From NCBI GenBank assembly GCA_030442055.1, contig JAUJEB010000007.1:248001-312000 (forward strand): 64,000 bases of DNA. The letters run 5' to 3'. This document shows positions 42,281 to 51,302 of this stretch, piece after piece (the first letter of the stretch is position 1; each line of letters begins with the position of its first letter). This DNA is from Agaribacillus aureus (GTDB lineage Bacteria > Bacteroidota > Bacteroidia > Cytophagales > Cyclobacteriaceae). The position numbers and the translations under genes were made by a program. Under the pieces are notes generated by a model. That model saw nothing but the letters and a program-made list of their open reading frames with translations, did not search any database and was not told the DNA's origin.

Positions 42281-42817
42281 ATGAAAATTTTAAAAATTGC
42301 AGGAGTTACATTGTTAGCAGTAATGACTGTATACATCGTGATAATCATTGTGTTGCCTTCAAAAGTTTTTGTGGAAAGATCAATTGTTGTCAACGCAAGG
42401 CCGGAAGAGGTTTATAATTACCTGGAAGATTTAAGGAATTTTCAGGAATGGGCGTATTGGGCTGAGATAGACCCCTTGACAGCATACGAATATAAGGGAG
42501 CTTTAAAAGGTGTGGGAAGCCGGATGGATTGGCACAGTGAACACGTTGGCATGGGATATGGTAGCTTATGGATTGTTGCTACCATCCCTCCCCGTCAAAT
42601 CAATCTCGACATCCAGTTGAGGGAATTTGATAAACCTGCACAGATGACTTTTAATTTTCTGGAAGAAGGAAATGGGACCAGAATAACCTGGAATTTCCAG
42701 ACAAAATTTTATGGGTACTGGAAATTCTTTGTGCCGATGATGGAGGAAGAATTAGGGCCCGCTTATGAAAAAGGCCTGCGGAAGATTAAAAGCGTTTTAG
42801 ATAGTCAGCCAAGCTAA
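42281..42817 (+). CDS. SRPBCC-family protein with N-terminal membrane anchor
   Basis: A 178-residue protein. An N-terminal hydrophobic helix (ILKIAGVTLLAVMTVYIVIIIVL) precedes a Bet v1-like domain (VFVERSIVVNARPEEVYNYLEDLRNFQEWAYWAEIDP ... RITWNFQTKFYGYWKFFVPMMEEELGPAYEKGLRKIKSVL). It is likely membrane-tethered with the domain outside. The ligand is unknown. It is coupled to the ankyrin gene by an 11-nt gap. Confidence 0.85.
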   Translation: MKILKIAGVTLLAVMTVYIVIIIVLPSKVFVERSIVVNARPEEVYNYLEDLRNFQEWAYWAEIDPLTAYEYKGALKGVGSRMDWHSEHVGMGYGSLWIVATIPPRQINLDIQLREFDKPAQMTFNFLEEGNGTRITWNFQTKFYGYWKFFVPMMEEELGPAYEKGLRKIKSVLDSQPS

Positions 42818-43125
42818 AATCCAATACGCAAATTAAAGCTTTGGCACCGCCTGAATACCTAAGGGAAAATTTTCCAGGTTCATCAAATTCATGGAGCCCG
42901 ATAGTATTGTGTAATTCTGTGAGCGATGCGATAAACACATTTTTGAATTCAACCAAAATTCTTTTAGATTGGGTATTACCATGTCCTATTCAGGAGGCAA
43001 AGGCATCGAAAAAGAGACTAGAGCTAGTGTTTATATAATAACCTTCAGGGCCCATCTGAAACGATGGCGATTTATCGTATGCCAGTAGGGTTAGTAATAT
43101 TTAAACCAGATCCCAATCAACAACT
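42818..43125. other. Intergenic gap before the GH117 gene
   Basis: No convincing coding frame: a 65-codon plus-strand frame with a TTG start has no recognisable features. I see no terminator or repeat. Confidence 0.4.
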
Positions 43126-44394
43126 ATGAAGCTAAATGTAATTCTTATCGCTGGTTTAATAACAGTGATTTCGTGTAATGACAAAAAACCGGAAACCTCA
43201 AAAGCAGACGAGTATCCGGATGGTTTTCCATACGGAAATGTACCCAGAGAAAAACCTGGTACACCGTTAAGTGCGGCATTTAACAGGATCTACGATGGCA
43301 CTTACACAGGACTGGAGGTAGCCTCCAATGAGCTGTTCTCAAGGTTTAAGTACACGCCCCTGAAGGGTTTTGATTACAACAATCATGACGGAACAGTTTC
43401 CCGTCGGGATGTTACCAAGATAATCCGGCATAATGGCAAATATTATGTATGGTATACCCATAGACAAACAGCTGTACCACCTGACGAAACCGGCGGAAAT
43501 GACACGATCCCTTCCCGGGACTGGGATCTCTCGGAGATATGGTATGCTACAAGTGATGATGGTTTTACCTGGGAGGAACAGGGGGTAGCGGTACCTCGGC
43601 TTGAAAAACCATATGCTGGATGGCGCTCGGTGTCTACTCCTGATATTCTGGTTTATAAAGGGAAATACTACCTCTACTATCAGGCCTACACCATGATGCC
43701 AGGTGGTCCTGGTACCAAAGGGGACGATTGCCCGGTCGCGGCTTCAATGGCAGACTCCCCCGATGGTCCGTGGACGCCTTCCAATAAGATAGTTCTCGAC
43801 AATGGCCCTGAAGGAACCTGGGATCAATATGTAATTCACGATCCTTATTCGTTGATCTACAATGGCAAGATTTACCTTTACTACAAAGGAGAAATGGGAG
43901 GTAAACCCAAAGTAAGGGCGCAGGGGTTGGCAATTGCTGATGATCCGTTTGGCCCCTTTGTAAAGCATCCGTTGAATCCGGTCATTAATTCCGGACATGA
44001 GACGGCCTTGTTTCCATTTAAGGAAGGTCTTGCCGCCCTGGTGAGTCGTCATGGCCTGGAGCACAATACCATTCAATACGCTCCCGACGGTGTGAACTTT
44101 GAAATTGCCGCTATTTCATCTCTGTTTCCAATTGCACCGGGGGCCTATGTGCCGGATGCCTTCCTGGACAATGGCAATGGCAGGGGAATTACCTGGGGGC
44201 TATGTCATTTCAGGAATATCCGTAAATCTGATGGGAAAAGCCACAGTATCCTCGCCCGCTTTGACTGCGACCTCAGCCTTGACATTCACGACCCTGAAAT
44301 GAAGGAAAGTGATATCTTCAATGATCCCGAGATAAATTTTAAGTTTGGATTGAGTGAAAAACAGCGAAAGCGTATCCAGGAAAGCAAAAAGTAA
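43126..44394 (+). CDS. GH117-type glycoside hydrolase lipoprotein
   Basis: A 422-residue protein with lipoprotein signal (ILIAGLITVISCND). Five-bladed propeller phrases are typical of GH117: KIIRHNGKYYVWYTH, DWDLSEIWYATSDDGFTWEEQG, VSTPDILVYKGKYYLYYQAY, GPEGTWDQYVIHDPYSLIYNGKIYLYYKG, NPVINSGHETALFPFKEGLAALVSRHG. GH117 enzymes remove 3,6-anhydro-L-galactose from agar oligosaccharides and related activities. The conserved His in NSGHE is present. It is followed by a sulfatase, so a sulfated algal galactan is the likely substrate; specificity is not settled by sequence. Confidence 0.82.
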   Translation: MKLNVILIAGLITVISCNDKKPETSKADEYPDGFPYGNVPREKPGTPLSAAFNRIYDGTYTGLEVASNELFSRFKYTPLKGFDYNNHDGTVSRRDVTKIIRHNGKYYVWYTHRQTAVPPDETGGNDTIPSRDWDLSEIWYATSDDGFTWEEQGVAVPRLEKPYAGWRSVSTPDILVYKGKYYLYYQAYTMMPGGPGTKGDDCPVAASMADSPDGPWTPSNKIVLDNGPEGTWDQYVIHDPYSLIYNGKIYLYYKGEMGGKPKVRAQGLAIADDPFGPFVKHPLNPVINSGHETALFPFKEGLAALVSRHGLEHNTIQYAPDGVNFEIAAISSLFPIAPGAYVPDAFLDNGNGRGITWGLCHFRNIRKSDGKSHSILARFDCDLSLDIHDPEMKESDIFNDPEINFKFGLSEKQRKRIQESKK

Positions 44395-44509
44395 GCGTCC
44401 GTCCGGTTTGATGACGAAAGCTTAGCACAGTGCTTATAAACAACATTAGTAAGCACAGAAACCAAATATGTTGTACTGAGCTCAGATCAACTTAATAAAA
44501 AATTAAAAA

Positions 44510-45901
44510 ATGATTAATAACTTATCACATACAATCTTCATCACCTCATTCTTGATTGTTTTTAGCATCGTATCATTCGGGCAGGGGAAACCAAATGTTG
44601 TACTGATTATATCGGATGATGCGGGCTACGCCGATTTTGGATTCCAGGGTAGCACCATGATGAAAACCCCGCACCTTGACAAGCTGGCTGAACAAGGAAT
44701 GATATTTCGCCAGGCTTACGTAACCGCTGCCGTTTGTGGACCTTCCCGCGCTGGACTCTTAACCGGTAGGTATCAGCAAAGATTTGGTTATGAAGAAAAC
44801 AATGTACCTGGCTATATGAGCAAGTCGTGCCTGCCGGATAAAGAAATGGGTTTACCGCTTGATCAGGTTACCATGGGTGATTATATGAAGTCTCTGGGAT
44901 ACAAAACGGGTTATTTTGGTAAATGGCACATGGGAAATGCAGACAAATATCATCCTACTAAGCGAGGATTTGATACGTTTTATGGCTTTAGAGGAGGGGC
45001 CCGTAGCTATTTTGCGTTTAACGAAGAGAACCCAAACCACCGGCAGGAGGATTATCTGGAACGGGGGTTTGGAGGATTTCGCGAAGCGGACAAATATTTG
45101 ACCTATGCCCTGGCGGATGAAACAGCTTCTTTTATTGAAAAACACAAGAATGAACCGTTTTTTGTAGTACTGGCCTTCAATGCCGTGCATACGCCTATGC
45201 AGGCGCGGGAAAAGGACTTGGAGGCATTTCCGGAATTAACGGGTAAACGAAAATATTTGGCTGCTATGACCTTATCTATGGATAGAGGGTGTGGGGTGGT
45301 ACTTGATAAATTGGCGGAGTTAGGACTGGAGGATAATACTATTGTGATATTTACCAACGATAATGGCGGGCCGACGGATACCAACACCGCTATCAATGAT
45401 CCTTTAAGCGGTACAAAGGCCAATCATTTGGAGGGAGGAATCCGGGTGCCGTTTCTGATGCGATGGCCGGGAGTTGTGCCGGAAAAGTCAACCTATGATT
45501 TTCCAATAAGCACCCTTGATTTATTGCCGACATTTTTTGTCGCGGCGGGAGGAAGTCTCAATGCTTTAAAAGAGATCGATGGCGTAGATCTTCTACCTTA
45601 TATATCAGGTAAAAATGTGAGGCGTCCACATCAAACACTTTTTTGGAAAAAAGAAAACAGAGGTGTTATTCGCGAGGGCGACTGGAAGCTGCTCAGATTT
45701 CCCGATCGCCCCGCGGAATTATATAACATTGCCCAAGATATTGCGGAAGTCAACAACCTGGCAATGAAACATCCGGATAAGGTGAAAGAAATGTATAAAA
45801 AACTTTTTGAATGGGAATTAACCCTGCAACGCCCGCTTTGGCAATTGCAAAGAAAATATGAAGGTAAAGCAATGAAGCGGATGGATGCATACCGTAAATA
45901 G
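44510..45901 (+). CDS. S1-family sulfatase (formylglycine type)
   Basis: A 463-residue secreted enzyme with a signal peptide. The Cys-type sulfatase signature is C76-G-P78-S79-R80 followed by GLLTGR; C76 is oxidised to formylglycine by a maturase located elsewhere. Metal ligands D36-D37 ([10 protein letters not shown]) and DNGG ([10 protein letters not shown]) are visible. S1 sulfatases desulfate carbohydrates. Together with the upstream GH117-type gene (115 nt away) it forms a two-gene algal-glycan module, without a SusC/SusD pair in view. Confidence 0.92.
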   Translation: MINNLSHTIFITSFLIVFSIVSFGQGKPNVVLIISDDAGYADFGFQGSTMMKTPHLDKLAEQGMIFRQAYVTAAVCGPSRAGLLTGRYQQRFGYEENNVPGYMSKSCLPDKEMGLPLDQVTMGDYMKSLGYKTGYFGKWHMGNADKYHPTKRGFDTFYGFRGGARSYFAFNEENPNHRQEDYLERGFGGFREADKYLTYALADETASFIEKHKNEPFFVVLAFNAVHTPMQAREKDLEAFPELTGKRKYLAAMTLSMDRGCGVVLDKLAELGLEDNTIVIFTNDNGGPTDTNTAINDPLSGTKANHLEGGIRVPFLMRWPGVVPEKSTYDFPISTLDLLPTFFVAAGGSLNALKEIDGVDLLPYISGKNVRRPHQTLFWKKENRGVIREGDWKLLRFPDRPAELYNIAQDIAEVNNLAMKHPDKVKEMYKKLFEWELTLQRPLWQLQRKYEGKAMKRMDAYRK

Positions 45902-45966
45902 TCACCTGATTATCTGAAATATTACCTTCACATTTAGTATGGATATTTCAACACATATCTCTAAAT

Positions 45967-46302
45967 TTGGCCAAAATTTTGAAAAAGCAATCTCTTCATA
46001 TCCTCCTGGCGGCGATCCTGACCTTTTCGGTTACGGATTATGTCTGGATTCAGCTGCTTAAAGATAACCAGGCTTTTGTTGAAGTCGAATTTGATAGTGA
46101 TAGCGGCGAAAAATTACAAGAAGGTGAAGAGAACGGATTAAAGTTTGACTCCCCATATTTAGCCGGATTTCCACCTTCATCACCGGCCTGTCAACCTTTT
46201 TTTTCGGGCTTCCTGAAAGTTGGCAATTCCTATGTTGCCGATACAAAGAAAAGTAAACCGAAGCTGTTTATACTTCATCGCCAGCTGAAGCTTCATTGTT
46301 AA
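45967..46302 (+). CDS. Small exported hypothetical protein
   Basis: A 111-residue frame with a TTG start (45967). An N-terminal hydrophobic stretch (SLHILLAAILTFSVTDYVW) is followed by an acidic segment (EVEFDSDSGEKLQEGEENG) and a proline/serine-rich part (AGFPPSSPACQPFFSGF). It looks like a short membrane-anchored or secreted protein of Bacteroidota. No family recognised; the start codon is uncertain. Confidence 0.5.
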   Translation: MAKILKKQSLHILLAAILTFSVTDYVWIQLLKDNQAFVEVEFDSDSGEKLQEGEENGLKFDSPYLAGFPPSSPACQPFFSGFLKVGNSYVADTKKSKPKLFILHRQLKLHC

Positions 46303-46465
46303 AATAAACCACCCACATTTCCGAGAACATTACCAAGACATCGCGCTATGGTGCACAAAAAGTGTAACCGGCAGATGTTATATGTATCGGACCAATTCCC
46401 TACAGTGTATTTCATACTACCCGTATGATTTACACCTCATCAATTTTATCAAAAAAATTTTAACA

Positions 46466-47446
46466 ATGAATATATATTCTGTATTAGAAAATTTTGCACA
46501 TCCTGCCACCCTGTTTTTCTTTCTGGGTATGCTGGCCGTACTGGTGAAATCTGATCTGGAAATCCCCCCTCAGATTGCCAAATTTTTAAGCATCTATCTG
46601 CTCTTTGATATTGGCATCAAAGGAGGAGAAGAACTCTTTCACAGTGGGTTTAACAGCCAGGTAATTACTGTCATGATCGTCTGCGTTCTGGGTTCCTTTC
46701 TGGTTCCATTTGCTATGTATTACATTTTAAAAAGAAAACTGAATGTATACGACGCCGGTGCGGTTGCTGCTACTTACGGATCTATTTCCGCAGTTACGTT
46801 TGCAACAACCACGGCCTTTTTAGAGGCACAGGGAGAGGTCTTTGGCGGCTACATGGTCGCAGGAATGGCTTTGATGGAATCTCCGGCCATTATTGCAGGC
46901 TTGATATTGATAAGGCGCCATGTTAAGTCCGACAGAAAAAAGCCGGAAGCGGCAAATAATGGCTTAAGTCATATTTTAAAAGAGTCATTTTTTAACGGGT
47001 CAGTGTTGTTACTAGTCGGAAGTTTAGTGATAGGTTATCTGGCAGGAGAAACGGGTGAGAGAGAGTTGAAGCCGTTTGTCAATGAAATTTTCTTTGGCAT
47101 GCTTAGTTTATACATGCTGGATATGGGACTTCTGGCTGCCAGGCGAATCAGGGAGTTAAGAAAATCAGGGCCATTCGCTGTCTCCTTTGCCATATTGTTT
47201 CCCCCCGGCATAGCCATATTAGGAATTGTTACCAGCTATTTGTTAGGGTACTCAGCGGGAGATGCTTTGCTTCAGACGGTATTGCTGGCAAGTGCCTCTT
47301 ACATAGCTGTGCCAGCGGCCATGAGGATTGCTGTTCCCCAGGCCAACATGAGTATTTTATTGCCGATGTCTTTGGGGGTGACATTCACCTTCAACATTGC
47401 AGTTGGCATTCCGCTTTACTATTTCTTCATTCAATTAATCTGGTAA
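46466..47446 (+). CDS. sbtA: SbtA-type sodium-dependent bicarbonate transporter
   Basis: A 326-residue protein with about ten membrane segments in two repeats: FLGMLAVLVKSDLEIPPQIAKFLSIYLLFDIGIKGG, ATYGSISAVTFATTTAFLEAQG, MALMESPAIIAGL, GMLSLYMLDMGLLAARR, ASASYIAVPAAMRIAVPQANMSILLPMSLGVTFTFNI. This is the SbtA/COG3329 permease family: Na+/bicarbonate symport in cyanobacteria, untested in Bacteroidota. Start at ATG 46466 (MNIYSVLENF). It is followed at 11 nt by an SbtB-type gene, the classic partner. Confidence 0.9.
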   Translation: MNIYSVLENFAHPATLFFFLGMLAVLVKSDLEIPPQIAKFLSIYLLFDIGIKGGEELFHSGFNSQVITVMIVCVLGSFLVPFAMYYILKRKLNVYDAGAVAATYGSISAVTFATTTAFLEAQGEVFGGYMVAGMALMESPAIIAGLILIRRHVKSDRKKPEAANNGLSHILKESFFNGSVLLLVGSLVIGYLAGETGERELKPFVNEIFFGMLSLYMLDMGLLAARRIRELRKSGPFAVSFAILFPPGIAILGIVTSYLLGYSAGDALLQTVLLASASYIAVPAAMRIAVPQANMSILLPMSLGVTFTFNIAVGIPLYYFFIQLIW

Positions 47447-47457
47447 AAAATCACATT

Positions 47458-47757
47458 ATGGAACTTTTAAAAATAGAGATAATTATATCCAATACATTTC
47501 TCCAGGATCTCATACAAAAACTTGAAAAAGTGGGAGTTCACGGCTACACAGCCATTGAAATATTCAAGGGAAAAGGAATCAAAAAGGGAGAACAGTTGTC
47601 GGAAGGACTGCTTCCCACAACACGTAATTCACTGGTATTTACAGTAAGCACCGCCGAAATCACGCAAAAAGTAATAGAGAACATACAACCCTATCTGGAT
47701 GATCGCGGAGGTTTGATCATTACTTCCAGGGTTATATATGCAAGTGGACTTTCATAA
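47458..47757 (+). CDS. sbtB: SbtB-type PII-like regulator
   Basis: A 99-residue ferredoxin-fold protein: LKIEIIISNTFLQDLIQKLEKVGVHGYTAIEIFKGKGIKKGEQ (PII strand-helix and start of T-loop), then NSLVFTVSTAEITQKVIENIQPYLDDRGGLIITSRV. SbtB proteins bind adenine nucleotides (cAMP, AMP, ADP, ATP) and block SbtA. It lacks the C-terminal CGPxGC redox element of some cyanobacterial forms. It is in an operon with sbtA and the DUF2490 gene. Confidence 0.85.
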   Translation: MELLKIEIIISNTFLQDLIQKLEKVGVHGYTAIEIFKGKGIKKGEQLSEGLLPTTRNSLVFTVSTAEITQKVIENIQPYLDDRGGLIITSRVIYASGLS

Positions 47758-47767
47758 TGTAAAAACC

Positions 47768-48496
47768 ATGAAAAAGATAAAGCTGCTGATATTGTATTTT
47801 GCCCTGGTCTCATGGATGGCAAAACTTCACGCCCAGGAAACAAAAACTTATATGGATGCCTGGTTCTTATTGCTCAATCATTATGAAATTAGTGATCAAT
47901 GGTCGGCAGGGAGCGAGATTCACTGGCGAAATACACGTTTTCTTAAGGACAAGGAGCAATTGCTTCTTCGTCCTTTTGTAGATTATCGGAGAAACGATAA
48001 AGTGGTTTATACGCTGGGGTACACCTATATTCGTTCTTATCCATTTTCCGAAATGGCGATACCAAAAACAAAACCCGAGCATAATGTTTGGGAACAAGTT
48101 ACCCTGAAACATACGCTTCATAAGCTTGCCATTGCCCACCGCTATCGGGTGGAACATCGGTTTCAGGGTAACCTGAAGCAAAACGATACCAATGATTATT
48201 TCGTGAACGGCTATTCGTTTTCTAACCGGTTCAGGTATCGGTTGACCATGAAGTACCCTATTCACCAACGACTGTTTTTTCAGGTATTTGATGAATTATG
48301 GATTAAAAGTGATCAACTATTTAACAACCTGGATTTTGGCCGAAATTGGTTTTACATAGGATTTGGAAAAAAAGTGTTTGATCATGGAAGTATTCAAATT
48401 GCCTATTTGTACCAACTAATTAAGTTAAATGCCTTTCTTTATGAAAAACACCCGACCGTTCAGCTTACTTTTCAGTATGATGTTAAAAAAGGCTAA
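47768..48496 (+). CDS. DUF2490 outer-membrane protein
   Basis: A 242-residue protein with a signal peptide (LLILYFALVSWMAKLHAQ). The mature part is a run of amphipathic beta strands with regular aromatics (WFLLLNHYEISDQWSAGSEIHWR, VDYRRNDKVVYTLGYTY, RFRYRLTMKYPI), as in DUF2490 barrels. The start at 47768 is 10 nt after the SbtB stop. It may be the outer-membrane end of the SbtA/SbtB set, which is a positional inference. Confidence 0.85.
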   Translation: MKKIKLLILYFALVSWMAKLHAQETKTYMDAWFLLLNHYEISDQWSAGSEIHWRNTRFLKDKEQLLLRPFVDYRRNDKVVYTLGYTYIRSYPFSEMAIPKTKPEHNVWEQVTLKHTLHKLAIAHRYRVEHRFQGNLKQNDTNDYFVNGYSFSNRFRYRLTMKYPIHQRLFFQVFDELWIKSDQLFNNLDFGRNWFYIGFGKKVFDHGSIQIAYLYQLIKLNAFLYEKHPTVQLTFQYDVKKG

Positions 48497-48518
48497 ATAC
48501 GAAGTATAACAATAGATA

Positions 48519-48561
48519 AAATGAGTGCACATACCCTGATCCAGGGTATATGCACTCATTT
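48519..48561. terminator. 43-bp near-perfect palindrome, bidirectional terminator
   Basis: Arms at 48519-48537 and 48543-48561 are 19 bp with a single mismatch and a 5-nt loop (GATCC). AAAT at the left foot and ATTT at the right foot give a U-rich end in both directions. It lies 22 nt after the DUF2490 stop; the next gene is on the opposite strand. Confidence 0.6.
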
Positions 48562-48765
48562 GACTGGTTCCTTTAACCGCGATACAAGAATTCAAAGCTG
48601 GTTTCAGCAAATTAACACCTGGCTGAAACTCGCCAAAGCTAAAATACCAGTTTGGCATGTTTATGAAGATGCTGATAGAACAATTCCCTATCAGGAAAGT
48701 ACTTTATTACTGGCCGGCCCTTGAAATCATATAGCCGAAAAGTTAGCCCGGTATCAGCTTTCGTG

Positions 48766-49323
48766 CTAATCGTATTTAATATCTGCAAACACCCCGTCAG
48801 TAACCTTGAAAGTATTTTGGGTATCATCATCAAAGGCCTCGTAAGAAAAGGTGCCTGATATGAGTTCATTATCCCTGTCAATCTTTGTAACCGTAATGGT
48901 CGCAACGTCTGTTTCGGAGGAGGAAGCATCTTCATCCACAGCGGGACGGTTTTTTACAATGACGGTACCAAGTGCGAAGTTGATGAATATATTGCCGGTT
49001 CCGGAAAAGGTATCTCCTGCACTAAGTCTGGAAAGGTCGGTTCCTGTCATGGCCATGGCAATAGACACCGTATCCTTACCAAGGAAATCAACACCGCCAA
49101 GTGCGAAAGAATAGATATCGTTGGTAGTGCTCAAGGCGCCTGTGACAAATGGAAAGGTCGCTGCATAGGTTTGTCCGTTTATTTTGCAGGTGATACTTCC
49201 GGGGGTACCGGGTGCAACATCGTCGTCAGGTATCAGGCCGGTATCGTCATCAGACCCGCAGGCGGTAAATAGTACTAAGGCAATAATCCACATACCGGTG
49301 GATCTTAGGAAAAAGTTTATCAT
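48766..49323 (-). CDS. DUF6252-like lipoprotein
   Basis: A 185-residue protein with lipoprotein signal (WIIALVLFTACGSD), a low-complexity DDDxxLIPDDD linker and a beta-sandwich domain (ITCKINGQTYAATFPFVTGAL...DLSRLSAGDTFSGTG...TITVTKIDRDNELISGTFSYEAFD). This is the Bacteroidota DUF6252 type: Gxx-W-like ligand-free surface lipoproteins. Function unknown. It is divergent from the LytS-type gene. Confidence 0.72.
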   Translation of the reverse strand: MINFFLRSTGMWIIALVLFTACGSDDDTGLIPDDDVAPGTPGSITCKINGQTYAATFPFVTGALSTTNDIYSFALGGVDFLGKDTVSIAMAMTGTDLSRLSAGDTFSGTGNIFINFALGTVIVKNRPAVDEDASSSETDVATITVTKIDRDNELISGTFSYEAFDDDTQNTFKVTDGVFADIKYD

Positions 49324-49432
49324 CTCACAGAAAGCGTTTAATCAACAATTTGGCTTTAATTCTAGCTGAATAATCCTTACTTTTCAATTAATATTTATTT
49401 ACTGTTGCGTTTCGTTTATTCCCCGATGAAAA

Positions 49433-51295
49433 ATGCCGGATAACCGCTTTACCAGGACCATTGTCCTGCCAAACGATTTAATTCCTGAAATACCCATAGG
49501 AAAATTGTACGGTTGTATACTAGCCATGCTATTGGCTGTTGGCATCTGCCTGTCATCAAAAGCGCAAGGCCAAGTGGCAGACTCCTTATTGACTTTGCTA
49601 AAATCAAATCCGGCTCACGATACCATGAGGGTAAAATTGCTGGTCAACATCGCCAACAGTGTTGTATGGAACGATGCTGCCGAAGCGATGGTTTACGCTG
49701 ATCAGGCGCTTGAGATTTCAAGAGAATTGGGTTGGCAAAGAGGAATCGCCTCATCCTTGCGCCAGAAAGGGGTGACCTTTTATTACATGTCAGATTATCT
49801 TCGCGCCCTTGATGTCTTCCAGGAAGCTTTAGTGGCAGGTGAAACATTGCCTGAAAAAAATTTGGTTCCCAGTATTTACAATAACATGGCCAGCATTTAT
49901 GCAGAACTTGAACAATACGATAAAGCGCTGGAATATTATGAAGCGTTCCTGAAGAGCGCCAGGGAAACTGGTCAAAAGGCCTTTGAGGTAATAGCGCTTA
50001 CCAACATTGGCGTTCTGTACAATGATCTTGACCAACCCGGCAAAGGGATTGATTACCTTGACAAGTCACTGGTTCTTGCCAGAGAAGCCAACCTGGCCAA
50101 TTTTGTTTCAGCGATATTAAATAATCTGGCCATAGCTTATGAGGCAAAAAATGATTTTGCAGAGGCCATTGGTTTTTACCACCAGGCGGTTGAAGCGGCA
50201 AAAGAAGCAGGAAATAAGAATGCCCAGGCCTCGGCCTTGAATGGCATTAGCAAGCTGCAGTTGAAGCAAAATGATAGCGCTGGGGCAGAAGCAAATAGTC
50301 TCGAGGCTTTAAAGCTGGCAAGGGAGGTAAATTCTTTGGAGCGGCAATCTGATGTGTGGAAAACCTTGTCTAACGTATACGAATTAAAGGGAGCCGGCAA
50401 CCGGGCCCTGGATGCCTATAAGCGCCATATCTCTTTACGTGACAGCGTACTAAGCCAAGAAAAGAAAACCGAGATCACCCGCAAAGAGATGCAGTTTCAA
50501 ATGAATAAAAATCAGGCGGTGGCGGAGGTTGAACTAAAAAGGGAACGGCTTATTCGCAATGTTTCTGTCCTCGGCGGTATGATGCTGTTGCTGGGGTCTG
50601 TGCTGGCGTATTGGATGTACAAAAAAAGAAGAGACACCCTGGCAATGCAACAGGAAGCGGATTTTAAGGCAAAAGTGGCTGAAACGGAGCTCAAAGTGCT
50701 GTTGTCACAAATGAATCCGCACTTTATTTTTAACTCGCTTAATTCTATCAGCGATTATATCAGTAAACACGATACGGAAAAGGCAAATCACTATCTGCTA
50801 AAATTTTCAAGCTTGATGCGGATGACGCTGGAAAGTTCCGAGCGAAAGGAGATCAGCCTGGAGGAGGACTTAAAATTAATTGAAACGTATTTGCAGATCG
50901 AATCAATGCGACTGAACCATAAATTTACCTATGAAATTAAGATTGACCCCGCCATAGACGTCTCCAATACCCTCATCCCTCCATTAATCCTGCAACCCTT
51001 TATTGAAAACAGTATCTGGCACGGTATTTCTAAAAAGGCCGGCAACGGTAAAATATCTTTGGAAATAAAGAGGGATGGTGACTTTATCGTTTATAGCGTG
51101 GAGGATGACGGTATAGGCCGTCAGAATGCTGCGAAAGAAAATAAACTACACGAACATTCAATGGGTACAAAGATCAGCCAAAATCGTATCTCAATTATTA
51201 ACAAATTAAAAGGCGCTGAGGGTGATATTCGAATGATTGACAAGCCCGAGGGATTAAGGGTTGAGGTGAAATTGCCGCTGGAATTGGTTTTTTAA
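49433..51295 (+). CDS. TPR-containing LytS-type sensor histidine kinase
   Basis: A 620-residue protein. An N-terminal hydrophobic segment (ILAMLLAVGICLSSKAQ) exports a TPR domain (about 60-340: NNMASIYAELEQYDKALEYYEAFL, TNIGVLYNDLDQPGKGIDYLDKSL and others). A coiled coil and a membrane helix (VSVLGGMMLLLGSVLAYWMY, about 375-395) follow. The His_kinase domain has phospho-His H430 in QMNPHFIFNSLNSI, and the ATPase part has PFIENSIWHGI and SVEDDGIGR. It signals to the LytTR regulator 7 nt downstream. Confidence 0.92.
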   Translation: MPDNRFTRTIVLPNDLIPEIPIGKLYGCILAMLLAVGICLSSKAQGQVADSLLTLLKSNPAHDTMRVKLLVNIANSVVWNDAAEAMVYADQALEISRELGWQRGIASSLRQKGVTFYYMSDYLRALDVFQEALVAGETLPEKNLVPSIYNNMASIYAELEQYDKALEYYEAFLKSARETGQKAFEVIALTNIGVLYNDLDQPGKGIDYLDKSLVLAREANLANFVSAILNNLAIAYEAKNDFAEAIGFYHQAVEAAKEAGNKNAQASALNGISKLQLKQNDSAGAEANSLEALKLAREVNSLERQSDVWKTLSNVYELKGAGNRALDAYKRHISLRDSVLSQEKKTEITRKEMQFQMNKNQAVAEVELKRERLIRNVSVLGGMMLLLGSVLAYWMYKKRRDTLAMQQEADFKAKVAETELKVLLSQMNPHFIFNSLNSISDYISKHDTEKANHYLLKFSSLMRMTLESSERKEISLEEDLKLIETYLQIESMRLNHKFTYEIKIDPAIDVSNTLIPPLILQPFIENSIWHGISKKAGNGKISLEIKRDGDFIVYSVEDDGIGRQNAAKENKLHEHSMGTKISQNRISIINKLKGAEGDIRMIDKPEGLRVEVKLPLELVF

Positions 51296-51302
51296 AAGAT
51301 AC

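Noticed and set aside
42841-43038. 65-codon plus-strand frame before the GH117 gene
   Set aside because: TTG start, no family features, no conserved-looking hydrophobic or charged pattern; better treated as intergenic.
48521-48724. 67-codon plus-strand frame (and an overlapping minus frame) after the DUF2490 gene
   Set aside because: Both frames run through the 43-bp palindrome, so they open by symmetry rather than by coding; no family features.
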